Below are positions 1 through 12,420 of a DNA stretch of 64,000 nt, one piece after another. Every line of letters begins with the position of its first letter. Position 1 is the stretch's first letter. The DNA lies in the NCBI GenBank assembly GCA_036937835.1, contig CM072866.1:15842501-15906500 (forward strand), read 5' to 3'. The notes under the pieces are model-generated. The model was not told where the DNA came from. It saw nothing but the letters and a program-made list of their open reading frames with translations, and made no database searches. This DNA comes from Pampus argenteus (Eukaryota; Chordata; Actinopteri; Scombriformes; Stromateidae). The translations under genes were made by a program, and so were the position numbers.

Positions 1-470
1 CAGAAACACAGCAGTGTTGTGACATATGCTGGTTATCACAGATCTTATCAGTGTATTACTGTGACAGTTGTGCTATTTTGTTGTCATGTGTGATTTTTTT
101 TTTTCTTTTATGAAATTAACACAATTCAGTGCAGTGGTGTGGTGTGGAGGAAACTCAATTGATTAAAGAAGGTGTTGCAACATACAGTGGAGCAAATACA
201 GTATATATTACAGTGACTTGTGTTACGTTAAAGATTTATGAGATTTTGAAGGAAATTGATTTGTCTACGTCTTATTTGTGCTTTTTCCAACTCTGGGATT
301 TTACAAGTGAATCTTTTCTTTTGCTTTACTGAGTATTTAAAATGCTTTCTCATGATTTCTTGATCATTATCTTGTTTGATCTTTGATTCAAGATTCGTGT
401 GGTGGGTTGTTGCAGAGAAAAGCTTCTCAAGAGAAAAAAAAATCTGTACATTTGTGGGCACAAACGCAGG

Positions 471-510
471 CACACACACACACACACACACACGCACACA
501 TGCACACACA
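471..510. repeat. (CA)n microsatellite
   Basis: A run of CA dinucleotides with a few interruptions (cgca, tgca). It produces spurious Thr-His open frames on the plus strand. Confidence 0.95.
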
Positions 511-751
511 GTATCACGAGTCCAGATGGGAGTGGAGTGGATCAATACAAAGACAGTGGTCTGGTTGATATCTCTGCTGAATGAGTATCTCTCGCTCTAT
601 GTGTTCTCTCTCTGTCTTTTCTCCTTTTGCTCCCTTTTTCTATTTTTTGCTCTTTCTGTTTTCAGCTGCTTCACTTTTTACTCTCTGATCCCTTTTTTCT
701 TCTTTCCTTTCTTCCTCTCCTCTGTGTTTTTCCTTTTCTCTCTCTTGTATG

Positions 752-753
<2 letters not shown>

Positions 754-790
<37 letters not shown>

Positions 791-802
791 GCGCACACAC
801 AC
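754..802. repeat. (CA)n microsatellite
   Basis: About 24 CA units with a CGCGCG interruption near the right end. It follows directly on a long pyrimidine-rich stretch. Confidence 0.95.
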
Positions 803-1848
803 TAACACAGACAGTAATGAACACTTGAAAATCCAAAGCACGATCTTCCTATGGCCTAGTTTTAAGAGCCTCCAATGTCATGCAAGTAAAAAATAGAGTG
901 ACAGAAAGAAGCACACACTCACAGGAAAACAATATTGAAATCTGTGGTAACAAAACTAGTCCAGAATCGGCAGAGGCAGAATCAGTCGGGCTTTTTAGAG
1001 CACGGAGGTTTTGGCATGGATTTAGTCAGAAGAAGATAATCTCACTTGGCCATTCTGGGCTCACGCAGGTGGCTCCGTTTGAGCTCTCTGGGGTAAAGGC
1101 ACACTCCTTAGTGGTGATCCAGGGGTCAGAGCACTCAAGTGTAAACGTGTGGTCAGTCTGGTCATTATTATATAAGACTAGTAATTCTACTAGTACTTTG
1201 TCTCAGAACTGTAAAGACATTTGGAGTTGGTCCTTTTCATGGGATTTTTATATTCAACAATGAAACATTAAACACTGGCAAGTTTGTTTTTTTTCCTACC
1301 AATTTGCACATGTGTTCTGATATTTAAGGGTCACGAATGCACAAGAAAGATGTGTTCATTTAAAGGCTACCATGAATCACCCTATGATCCAGAGGGGACA
1401 GTATTCATATTCCCATATGAATATTTAATAGTTTTGTCAAAGGAAATGAGAGTTTACTCCTAATTATCGGAGGTACTTCTGGTCGTTAAATTAATATTTT
1501 TCAGGCATGACTTTATATGAATTGTGTTCAATTGTGTTTTTGCCCTGAGCTCAATTTAATTTTTGAATGTGCTTTGTTGTGAGGAAATCTCAATATCAGA
1601 AGGTGTCTCATGCTCCAGTCTTAGACATTTAAGTTAAAATAATCATTATCTTGTTGTCGTGTCTTTGTCACTGGTTTTTTTGGTATTTTGTGTGCTTGTA
1701 TTGGAGGGCTAAACACAGTTTGGCCATCAGGTGGCCATCAGCTTATTGATCAGTCTTTGACCTGATTGATGTGAAGTTTGGCCCGTACGCCAATTGATTA
1801 AATGATAATTGCATCGCATCTGTATGTGTGTGTGTGTATTTTCTCCAG

Positions 1849-4800
1849 GCGCGGCTGTGGAAGAAAAAGGAAGGGGACACCCGTGAAAGTCTTTGTAACA
1901 AACACAGAGGAGGAGAACGTGCCTGAACACAGCTTCAGCCCAGGTGTCTGTTTGCGTGTGTTATATCTGCATGCCATATTCTTAGTGCCATCAACTGCGT
2001 GCGTGCGTGTGTGTGTGTGTGTGTGTGTGATTGGTATGGGGGTGGAGTGCAAATGAGTGTGACCTACTTTTGTGCGTGTGTGTATATATGTGTGTGCCAT
2101 GTATGTGTTGCGATGTGCACCTCTGTATGTGCTCTAGAAGAAAGGGGTGATGACGTGTGTGTGTGTGTGTGTACATGTGTATGGGTGTCTGCAAATTTGC
2201 ACGTAATCCTTTTATACTGACTGTTGTTGTACTCTCAGGTGATCGTAAGCAGGAAACAGCGGAGAATAAACGGCCCACACTGGACGGGCCTTTTTACAAC
2301 ACAGAGCCTGCTCCGCACAACTGGTTAGTGTACTTTTTTGTAGTTAAATTAATTGCTGTTTTCAGATTTATTTTTTTACTGTTTGCATAATATGATTAAT
2401 ATTTATTCTACATGTCTACATGGCTATGGATGGTTAAACAGTCCCTCAGGCTGGTATTTTCGCTCAGCTTTTAGATTTAGAAAATAATGAATGGTTGCTG
2501 ATCTGCTCTTGAGGACAGCTGTGTCTAAGAGCAGGTCCTCTGAATCCTTTCGCTCGGGACTCACACAGCCCTGCTAGTTTTCATTTTAGCCATATAAACA
2601 GATTGATTTATACCTGAAGTGTCATAAGAGTGCTTTTGACTAACTTGTAGGATAGAAAATCACTGCCCTGAAGCATGAGTTTGTATGTGTGGATTCTTAG
2701 TGTCTCCTTTATATTCATTCAGCTGCCATGAATCCACACAAAAAACAACCCCCGAGGCTAGAAGAATGTAAATACAATGAGTAAACATTATTATTACAGT
2801 CCATCCATGATTGAAAAATACCAATTATATCAATTTATGACGCACACTCAACCAAATCACTGAATGGACAACAGATCAAAGCTGGATCTGAGAACATCTG
2901 AGATGAGAACAGACCCCTCTACATATGTTCTCACAAATAAATGGGCACATTGGAATAGAAAAATGCTGCAATTAATGATTATTGTCTTTGTTGTTAGAGC
3001 CCGAGGTGAAGTACCACCAACAGTACCAAACTCAAAGATATTCTATTTACAATAATAAAACAGAAAAGCAGCAAATCCTAACATTTGAGAACCTGGAATC
3101 AGTACATGTTACAATTAATCAATTATAGAAAGTGCTGTTGATTCAATTGACTGTTTCAATATTAAAAACACACAATACATGGAACAGAACAGAAATATAC
3201 CTACAGCACATTGTCTGATAAAGGTAGTGAATTGTATTTTTAATCCCCCTCCTCCCTCACCTCCCAGCGGTCCATCGGAGCAGGCTCATGACAAAGTCTC
3301 CAATGGATCCAAGGCCAGCTCCTGCTCAGCCTCCACACCAGCTCTAGCTCCAGCTGCTTCGTCTGCCCCAACTCTAACACCAGTCCCTGCTCCTGCGCCG
3401 GCCACAGCGACTTCAGCTCAGGCCTCATCTCTGACCCCTGCATCCACAGCTCCAGCTGCCCCAACTGCCTCAGCTCCGGCCCCGACAGCCAGCTCCTTCC
3501 CTCCCCCCCCTAACTGTCGCATCAGAGAGGTCCACTGTGGTAGCCAGGTGCGACTGGTTGTTATCGCCATCAGAGACATCACCAAGGGGGAGGAGATCAC
3601 TGTGGACTACAGCCTGACAGAGTGGGGAGAGAACCTGGTCAGTGCCTTAAAAGAGCGCAAAAACACATAGTTTCTGTTAAGATCTGTTAAGGACCTTTGA
3701 TGACATTCATTCCCACACCATTAACTCCCACATCGTGTTAAACCAGCTATGTGTATTAAGTTTTTGTTGTGTGGTCAAATACAGACAACCTGACTGATAT
3801 TTCCAGTGCAGCTACAGTGTAGTTTAGTTGGAAAGAAGATTTTCAGCAGGAAACAACGAAATTTCAGAATTAAACAGTAAAGCCTTCATGCTGGTTGCTG
3901 GAGGAAAAGACACAAGTCTTTCTACCAACAGTGACCTCAGTAGGTCCAGAACACAATGCGGCCACATGAAATAATGTTTTGATAGGGGGGAGCCAAGCTG
4001 ATTTCTAATTCAAAACAAAATAACATTTTCCTCGTACACTTGGTCCTCACAGATATGGGTATACACTCACACACGGCGCATATCTCTGATGACTTCAGAT
4101 TGGCAACCATATGTGTATTCAGACACAGTTGATCAGCTTTACATGCACACATTCATTCTACACACACAAAGCTAAGCAAGGCATGGGGTTACCATGGTGA
4201 TGGCTGAGCTCCAGTTCTCCTTCCACCTATAGCGCTTTAGCAAAAGTAACCATGGTTATTACATGACATCTGTTCCTTTAATGGATCTCATTAGATTGGA
4301 TCAATTTACTCAACAAAATGATGATACTAGCATCCATTTAGGGAAATTAAATTGACAAAACTGAGAAATTGACATCAGTGGTTCAAATGGGACCGCAGAT
4401 GCTCACGGTTCTTCCAGAACCAGATTTTAATGTCCTAAAATTTGCCAAGATCTAGTCTAAAAGATGTCTTTTTTTGGCTCCAAGAGAAGTGTTTTTATTA
4501 CTGGCTGATTGATTTGTTTTTGGACGTAGTGATCCAGGTTTATTGATAACCCCATGTTTATTGCTCTTGTTTATTGCTATTGTTAGTGGAGTCGTAATCA
4601 ACCTCTGTTCCAACGACCAACTGTGGAGGGGTGTCCTCCTGCTCTCTGAGTGACAGCTGAGGCTGATTGTGATGGCAGACATTAATGAACAGTGTGCCGG
4701 CTGTTTTTAATGTGACTGCTCTGTGTTCTACAGGGTTTCCGTGGTACTGTATCTCCAGCGCAACACGAGTGTAACTCTGACACCGAGAATAACAGCAGTA

Positions 4801-7800
4801 TCAAAAAGGTAAAAGACAAATGTCACCTGTTTCCTAAAAGCATACAGTTACACTGATAAAACATTGATTTCAACTTTGCAGTTTTGATGCTATTGCACAT
4901 TGCACTACAGTTGCCAAATTTAACACCCACCAAGTACAAGCGCAGTTACTTTCCCCTCTAACTTCTTCTAAATAGCAACTTGTTGTTACTTTAGTAATGA
5001 AACCTTTATAAATAATTGTCTTTAAAAAATTAATCATAAAAAGGAAACACTTTTTAATTGATTCTTAAGTTAAATAAAAATAGCGCTGTACATATATTGT
5101 AAGTATTTAAGAAAACATAATTCTGACACCTTGTCTTGGGCCTTTAAATGTAAATCACAATACATACAGTATTTTGCATCTAATATCTACTTCTGCTATA
5201 AGTGCCTCTCCTAAAAATGTTGCTGCCTAACATTACAGTACAAAATAACACTGACTGTACATTACAAGCAGAACATAATGAACAAATGTTGATGTGGCAC
5301 TGCTGTGCCTGCAGGAGGCCACCTGTCTCCATGTGGGTGGACATCACAGATGTTAGAAGCAACATCATCATTATAATCAGGTCCTTCTCTCCTTGCTCTG
5401 GATAATTGTTTTATTATATGTTGTAATGTCATAAATTTACAGTGGACCACTGTTTAAAAAAAATCTTTTTGCCAATTAGTCGGCTCTTCTCTCCAGATTC
5501 TGAGCCTTAGGGTCTTGTCATTTTTGCAGAATTATCACAACTGTAGCTACAACAAACCATATACAGAAAAACTCAGCAATGGATTACAAGTTTGAAAAAG
5601 GAACTTAAAGGACCGTAAGTAATTTATTAAGTTGGTTAAATGTGAGACCTGCTCTCTGACAACACACACCTGAACCTCTCAGACTGATCCAACAGGGATT
5701 TAAACTCTCATCACAAAGTCAAAACTGTGACATGTTCTCTTTCCCCCTCTCTGTCACTATCTCTCTACCAGGAGGACGAGCCCCTCTCCCTGACAACCCA
5801 GCAGCAGCAGCAGCAACAGCAACAACAGCAGCACCGGCAACAACAACAGCAGCAACAGCATCAGGAATACGTCACCCCCTCATGGTCCCTCTCACCCTCC
5901 TCCTCACCCATCTCCCACTCTGATGCCAGTGACTCAGATGTAGGAGATGAGGACAACGCCAGCCCCCGGGGACGTGCACCACGTCGGCGCAAAAAACGGC
6001 GTGGCACTCCTTCGAGGAAAAAGACCCCCCATCGGACACCACCTGGGCGTCCACCATCAGTCTCCTCTGCCAGTGTTCCTCATCACAACCGTCCACTTCC
6101 TTCATCCCACCCTTCAGCACAGTCCACTCCTCCCTGCTCGTCTTCCTCCTCCTCTGCAGCCAAGCCTGTATTCAAAGCTCCAGCTCCACTGGGCTCCAAC
6201 AGCACAAGCAACATTACCACAAATGTCCCCAGAGGAGGAGTGTCCATAGACTCCATGCGCCAAACTTGTGAGTACTGTGGACGTCACTTCCGCTCCTTGG
6301 GCCGCCATTTAGACAAACACCATGCCCACCAGCCAGATGTGTGCTCTGCCCTTGTAGAGCGCTACACACAGATGCCCCGCCTGCATGCTCAGAGCACAAA
6401 CACCACCGCAGCTCACACTCAGAACTGGAAGCCGTCACAGGCCCTGACTCAGAGCCGCAGTTCAGAACTTCCACAGAGTGGTATCCAGAACCTCTCCATG
6501 TCTCCACCTACTCTCACAGTGGCCAACCAATCCCCTACCTCCTCTGGAAGAAACTCCACCCCACCTGTGCTGACTCCTCCACGAGGACAGAACGCAGTGG
6601 CGGTGTCTGTCTTAAAGAGGAGCCCACCCCCTGTGGCTGTGCCCCCCTCCAGGAAGGGAGGAGTGAGGAGGCTAAAGAAAGACAGACAGGAAGAAGAGGA
6701 TGACGATGAAGAGGATGTGGAAGTAGTGGAGGTAAAGAGGCCCAAAGAGGAGGAGGATGTAGAGGTGGTGTGCCCTCAGTCCTTCAGCAGTGAGTCGGCC
6801 AAAGAGATGGACCCACCAAAAGAAGATGAAGAGGAGGAGGATGAGGAAGAAGAGGAAGAGGAGGAAGAGAATGGAGTGATGGAAGTAGAAGATGAAAGTG
6901 GGACAGAGGATAAGGAAAAGGACCTGCTGAGGTAACTTAATGTCTTATCCTGCTCTGTGAACAAATTTGTGATTTGTGAGTGTGGAACATGAACTTCAGC
7001 AGGTATTGTTATTTGTAATAATGTAATAATTTGTACTCTCAATTACTTAATTTGTTTTGTTGTTTCAAAGATAACAGAACATTGTACTCAAAGTCAAAAC
7101 TGTATTCATGTTTGTCAAGCCAGGCCAGTACCATACAAGTTTATTTTTCAAAGATGACCAATACGCTGCTAAAAAAACACCCAATGTAGCATGAAAACTG
7201 TGTGAGAAAGTAATGTAATACTTTTATTTGAAGGGAATTAACTCTAGTTTATCTCTTCGTCAGAATACAGATAATGGCCAAGTAACACTCTCCCTCTAAC
7301 TGCCTGTACTAGCCACAGCAGCTGGTAATTTCAGTTTTATTGGCATAATGAGCAGCAGTTTGTAGCAGTTTTAATACAAGGGCGCAAAAAAACAAACAAA
7401 AAAAACACCACTATGAATTCAGAGATTCATTACTAAAAAAAGATCAGATTACTGATTCGTGAACACAGATCAGATGATGGCTAGTAAATTAAACATGGTG
7501 CTTTCAGACTATAGAATATTGCCTGAAACTACCCAATTGAAACTAATGCTATTAAAGGTTCTATATATGACATTTGTCATATATGACATCCCACTAGATG
7601 TCGCACTAGAGCACCAACATCAAAGACCAAAACAAAAACACTGTTGTATACTTGGTGTTGGAGGGGGGTGGCATCTGAACACACAGCTCACAAAACTAGG
7701 CAGTGTGACCTGTCTGCCATTACTCCACTATATATTTACATAGTAAATAGTTGTTTGCTGCTATATTGATGCTCTAAATCTCATATATATAGAACCTTTA

Positions 7801-9865
7801 AGATGAATAATTGAACTAATGGCTCACTTTCTCTCTTCTTCCAGTACTTCAGGGCGTCACCACATGCTACCCCTCCTCTCGTCCTTGTCTTCTCTGGTTC
7901 TATACCTCCGTCGGCTGCAGCACTCGGCCTTCTTGTCCCTGTCTCGGCAGTTACAGTCAGCTGAGGCCTGGCGCCTTCTTTGTCACTCCAGCTTGGCACT
8001 CCTCATCCTGTACAACCGACGTCGTGAGTGTGAGGTCTCCAAGCTGTCCATCGCTGAATACAGAGTTCGCATCACTCCCCAGTGCCCTGTACCTGTCCCA
8101 CCTGGTGCCCCCCCGGCTCTCACCCCACTGGAGGCTTCCTTGTCCCCATTTGAGCGTCTGGTGCTTCCCCACCTCCCTCGAGTAGGGGTCCAGGGTAAAC
8201 GTGGACGCATCCAGCCCCTCATTCTTCCCCCTCACTGCGAGCCCTGCCTGGAGCTCCTCCTGCAGACACGGCAAGATGTGGGAGTTGACCCCACAAACCC
8301 GTATGTCTTTGCCAGGCCTTACCACTCCCCTGCCACACCACTGCGTGGCACTGACCTACTCCGCAGCTTGGCCCGCTCTAGCGGTACCCGCAACCCCCGA
8401 GCCCTGACTCAGACCAGGGTGCGACGCCAGGTAGCAATCCTGACCCAACTGCTGCTTCTTGGAGAGGGAGAGGAGCCCGGGCAGCCAGGAGGTAGTGCTG
8501 TGGAAAGGCTGGAGCACTTCCTGGAGAGAGAATACCACGTGACACAGAACTGTGCCGGAATTGGCCAAGACCCAGGCTTGATGGGCAGAGTGGGTCGAGT
8601 TGTGCTGTGTGGAGAGAGAGATGGAGTCCTGTTCAGAGGAATGAGCCTGAACCACATCTGCTTGGAACTGGATGGTGAGATGGATGGATGGATGGATGGT
8701 AGAACGAATGAGTGCAACTGGTGTCTGGTTCTGTTGTCCAAGACAAGCTGCGTCATCCCTCTATTTATGGTGCTGGATATAACCTGGCTGGAAAATGATT
8801 AGCGCCATCCTTCTAGTTTATGTGGATGTTTGTGTGTGAATGGGAAGAAACATGTGAAACATGTGAGCTTATGAAGTTCTTCTTTTTCTTTACTCATTCG
8901 TCTGTTCTTTTTCCTCCTTCCTTCCAGTCATGTCAGGAAACTCTGCAGACTCTTACTCAGAGGGAGAGTCTGAAGGGGAACAGGTGAAGGAGAAGCCCGA
9001 GACGCCGGCCCCTGCTCCTGCTCCTGTTCCTGTTCCTGCTCCGACACCGACACCCACCCTGCTGTATGTCAGGAAGGGCAAGAACAACGGCCGTGTGGGA
9101 CGACCCAAGAAACTCAAGAACATCCAGCCCCCCGCTCCGCCTCCTCCATCTCCACCTGTCAACCGCAGGAGAGGCTCAGGTCAGCCCAAATCAGGTTTGT
9201 TTGGGTTTCAAGTGAAAGTGAATGTACACAGTTAGGCTAAAATTACAGAAGTACATCATGAGTAACATTGTTCAGGAAAGAATAGAAAAAATTGCATAAT
9301 ACTCAATAAACAAAAGTCAAGATAAAAACAATTAAATTAAATCTTTATTTTGATACGCATCCATCACATCATCCCAATGTCGAAAGTTGACCTCTTTAAG
9401 TTGCTTGTTTTGTTCAGTCCAAAACCCAAAGATATCCAATTTACTATCATAGAAGTCTATTTAACTTGTACATATTCCTGTGTATTCCTGGTCCTAAAGG
9501 TTAGATTATAGCTCAGTGACTATGACGTTTGTTCATATGCACCCTCACTGCACTCTTTTTTTTTGGGAATAAGAGTAGGAAAAAACTGCATTTCTCCTCC
9601 TGTGTTCTCAGGAAAGCGTGGTGTCCTGAAGCGTCCCTGGTCAGAGGCGGAGCGTGCAGCAGTGGAGGAGCACCTGACCCGAAACATCACCGAGCTTCGT
9701 GTCCCCGCCAAGGCTGACTGTGAGCGCTGCCTGCAGCAGTGCCCCTTATTGGTCAGCAACCACCGTGACTGGAGAGCCATCAAGTTCTACTGCCACAACC
9801 GCATTCAACTGCTGAAGAAAAATCAGCGGCGAGAAAGTGAGCCGCTGCCCCTCACTGTCTGCTGA
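1849..9865 (+). CDS. SET-like / Crypton-type tyrosine-recombinase-like fusion protein, 3' part of gene
   Basis: Eight exons join in one frame: 1849-1943, 2239-2323, 3268-3637, 4734-4808, 5772-6931, 7845-8674, 8928-9194 and 9612-9865 (stop). They give 1,044 residues; the 5' end is missing. In order the protein shows an AT-hook-like RGCGRKRKG; an Ala/Pro-rich linker; a SET-like C-terminal segment (PNC, then RDITKGEEITVDYS near 3563-3615); a polyGln tract (5802-5865); Arg/Lys- and Ser-rich stretches; a short zinc-finger-like CEYC...H...H motif (6267-6325); a Glu/Asp-rich block (6690-6900); a domain resembling the Crypton tyrosine recombinases common in fish (NRRRECEVSK at 8014, VRRQV at 8419, EREYHV at 8527); a second AT-hook-like GRVGRPKK; and a C-terminal domain starting KRPWSEAER. 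In the family as I know it, the catalytic core carries R, then RxH, then GH and Tyr. Here RRQ replaces the Arg-His pair and no Tyr sits at the nucleophile position, so recombinase activity is unlikely. A chromatin or DNA-binding role is inference. I know no gene symbol. One junction (3637, donor GTCAGT) is less typical. Confidence 0.72.
1997..2030. repeat. (TG)n microsatellite in intron
   Basis: TG repeat inside the 295-bp intron 1944-2238 of the SET/Crypton-like gene. A second TG run follows at about 2154-2174, so much of this short intron is TG-rich. Confidence 0.9.
3006..3160. repeat. Fragment of AT-rich dispersed repeat (GCTGCAAC family)
   Basis: Contains the phrases CAAACTCAAAGATATTC, TTTGAGAACCTGGAATCA and AATTAATCAATTATA. 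These resemble the copies near 9380, 37455 and 63518. It lies in the intron 2324-3267 and stops about 100 bp before the splice acceptor. Boundaries are approximate. Confidence 0.45.
7552..7801. mobile_element. TTAA-flanked MITE, about 250 bp
   Basis: The ends are inverted repeats: AGGTTCTATATATGA on the left and TCATATATATAGAACCT on the right (one TA unit longer). Both are bordered by TTAA (7552-7555 and 7798-7801), the target site used by piggyBac- and Kolobok-type DNA transposons. No coding capacity is visible. The inside contains an ACTAGATGTCGCACTAG-type segment. The element sits in intron 6932-7844 of the SET/Crypton-like gene and ends 43 bp before the acceptor of the exon that encodes the recombinase-like domain. 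Confidence 0.75.
9375..9470. repeat. Fragment of AT-rich dispersed repeat (GCTGCAAC family)
   Basis: Carries GTCCAAAACCCAAAGATAT followed by a near copy of TTTACTATCATAGAAG. This is the central signature also seen near 37600 and 63518. It lies in the last intron (9195-9611) of the SET/Crypton-like gene. Confidence 0.5.
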
Positions 9866-12280
9866 GAGAAGAAGCAGTTGGGAGAAGGAGCGCTGAGCCT
9901 GGTAGATGTCCGGTGTGGTGCAGCTGATCAGAGCAGATTCTCAAATGGTACCCTGCTGCCCAGGAAATGCACTAATTTTGAGAGGACAGTCCTAAATTTC
10001 ACTCCACTATTCTGGTAGCGTGGTTCCTTTTTGACGTCTGATTTGAAAACTGATGGCATTTTTATTATTAGCCACACAAGAACATAAATTTCAATCATTT
10101 TTTGCTGCTTTACTATGGTCTTAAAATTACACTAGAGTCTTTATGGTGCTCCTGGTTACTGGGTTACAGTGAAAGTCTTGTCAAAAGCAGTGCACGTGGT
10201 CGGGTGCCGTTTGAGACATGCACATATTGACTTCAGAGACCACGGCACTGGCTGCAGCCTGTGTCGTGTTGTATATGGACTTATTTTTTTTTCTTTCTTC
10301 CAAAACAGATACACTAGACTGAAATGTAAACAAGGGAGGCAAGTGAGTCCAACAGTGTTGTTATATGAACGTCGTGAAGTAGCATTAGTATTTTATGCAC
10401 TTGGAGACGTTAATAGGACAAGTGGCCTGTGCTTGGCCACACTTTTTTCTTAATGGTGGCTTTATAACTAGAGTAGGCCTACGTACTACTAACTTAGAAG
10501 AATAGCCAGATCTCTGACGTAACAAGCTACTTTTTCATGCAGCTGACTGTGCAATTCTGACCTTGGTTTCATTATATGTAGATCCTTAATTTTTAGGTAA
10601 GGTACTAGGTAATGAGCCAGTTACTACTTTTGCAGTTACTATCAATTTTAACATTAAGGTGAAGATTAAATCTTTTGACAGACTCCACAGTGGGAGTTGT
10701 GGGTTTCATGTGAGACAATTATATGGCGTCAGAATGTTGAGATGTTACTTTTGAATACCTAAGATGTCCAGAAACATTAGAACTGTACTGAAACCTGTTG
10801 GACTTGTGTCCACTTTCCCAAAAAAACAGGTACAGACAAGATGTCAGCAACTACCATTTTCCCCAGAGGAACATTATACTTGTTTCTTGTTGTTTATTGT
10901 TTTGTTTTGTTTTTTGTTTTGTTTTTTTTGCCTGTTGCACATTTGTTATTCAAAGCAGTAAAAGGTGCTATAGGCCAATAAGCTGGATATCACTTTATAT
11001 GTGGAAAAGAGATTCTCGTTGATTGTGTTTAGAAGTTTCTTAATAAGTGGGCATTCATCAGAGAAGTGATTGTTCTGTGTCGCCATGTCTGTTGCTTTGT
11101 CTGTGCTATATTTTCCAAAGGCTATTTGGCCTCCTGTCCTTTCCCACCCACACTACACAGTTCGTAGCTCCACCAGATTTTTGGTTTCTTTTCAGCATTG
11201 CTGGAAATCTGCGTCCATCAGACTAAAATCTCCATGAAACCTCAAGACGGATACTTGAAGTTAATTTAAACCCTTTTCAGACTCTTTATGTACTTTCTAG
11301 CTCTAGCCTTGCCAGTTACACTGTACATAACAAATATATTATCATTATGCTAACTGGTTGTTTGTGCTAGACTATATGTAGCTTTTTCCATTTCTGAGTT
11401 ATTGCTATCTGTACATAAGCCTGTTTGTAAATACTCCTCAGAGAAACAAAGAAAAAACACAATGTATGACATGCCTTGGTTATTGTGTTATGTTTTTTCT
11501 TTTTTATAAGTCTTATAAAAATTTAAAGTTCTATGTTTGGTGCTGTGGTTATTTATTTCAATGTACCATTTTGCCAGAATTGAAACGATTTCGTCTGGTG
11601 AAAATGTATAGTTAAATATTCAGAATTTATGTACCGTAATTAGAAAATTTTGAAATGATGGAAATTATGACCAGAAGTCTAATATTGACGTTTGTCTACT
11701 GCATGTAATTCACTGTTAAAGACACTAGATGGAAATGTTGGCTCATAAATTATCAACTGTTCTGAGAAACAGGAAGAAAGACAAGTTTTGAGACAGTTGG
11801 TGAAGATGTCTGTCTGTGACTCCTGACTGTAAAACTGTTAAGTAGATACATATATAACTATAGTTATCTGAGAAAGCGGCACAAGGTAAATTTATCAGCT
11901 TCTGGCTTCCATCTTTTTGGCTCAGCTGTCCTCCGCTCATGCTGTATAGGCACAACTCCTTGTATTGAAACTTGGACTCCTCGATTTAAAAGTGAGACCC
12001 TCCACCATCTGCAGCAATAACAGTCTCCATGTTGCTTGAGTTACTTCATAATCAGGAAGGGCCAAAACTCTCAAACCTCCCATCCCAGTAACCTGCAGTT
12101 ACACGCATACATACAGAATAAAACATGTCATTATGTAAGTGAAAACTACATTAAGTAATGTTTTGCACTAAATTAGGGTTGTGCAGACCCACACTGATAA
12201 ACATCCTGCAGAAACTACAAAAACTGAAAGGGTCCTGGGCAGCAAACTGAGTGACCAGCAGGGACATTAAAGGTCACAGC
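9866..12280 (+). other. 3' UTR and downstream flank of the SET/Crypton-like gene
   Basis: AT-rich DNA without a credible coding exon. The proximal part is expected to be 3' UTR. Candidate polyadenylation hexamers are ATTAAA near 10666 and AATAAA near 12118; which is used cannot be told. The open frames at 10169-10453 and 10764-11022 are low in complexity and unlike any known protein. Confidence 0.45.
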
Positions 12281-12420
12281 GTCAACTGGGAAAAGGTCGA
12301 AGTCACTGATCATGAATCAGTGGACGATCATAGGAAGATCAAGGAGGCCATCCACATCCAACACCCAAACCATCTTTAAACAGAGACAAAAGCTGGTCTC
12401 CCCACTGTTATACAATGCCC
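12281..12420 (+). mobile_element. Penelope-like retroelement fragment (GIY-YIG tail-like)
   Basis: One plus-strand frame from about 12301 reads VTDHESVDDHRKIKEAIHI, a stop, then a Lys-Ala-Gly-Leu-Pro stretch. This resembles the region after the GIY-YIG nuclease in teleost Penelope-like retroelements, where a K/R-x-K-E-A-I-h-I phrase is followed by a Leu-Asn-Arg segment. The in-frame stop shows decay. Only this short piece is recognisable. Confidence 0.4.

Larger units (their letters stand above)
1..1848. other. Left flank, probably intronic; no exon recognised
   Basis: No recognisable coding exon was found here. The open frames in this stretch are mostly translations of CA-repeat and pyrimidine-rich DNA. 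Because the first exon recognised downstream (1849) begins in the middle of a codon, this stretch is most simply an intron of the SET/Crypton-like gene, with its earlier exons left of the window. The 590-745 part is strongly pyrimidine-rich on the plus strand. A small exon could be hidden here and would not be detected by eye. Confidence 0.5.

Noticed and set aside
376..896. Overlapping frames of 61-150 residues rich in Thr-His
   Set aside because: They follow the CA repeats in several frames at once and have no recognisable domain.
880..1263. 127-residue plus-strand frame as a first exon of the SET/Crypton-like gene
   Set aside because: No motif of the family, no flanking splice donor in the required phase (exon 1849 needs two preceding bases), and no known similarity.
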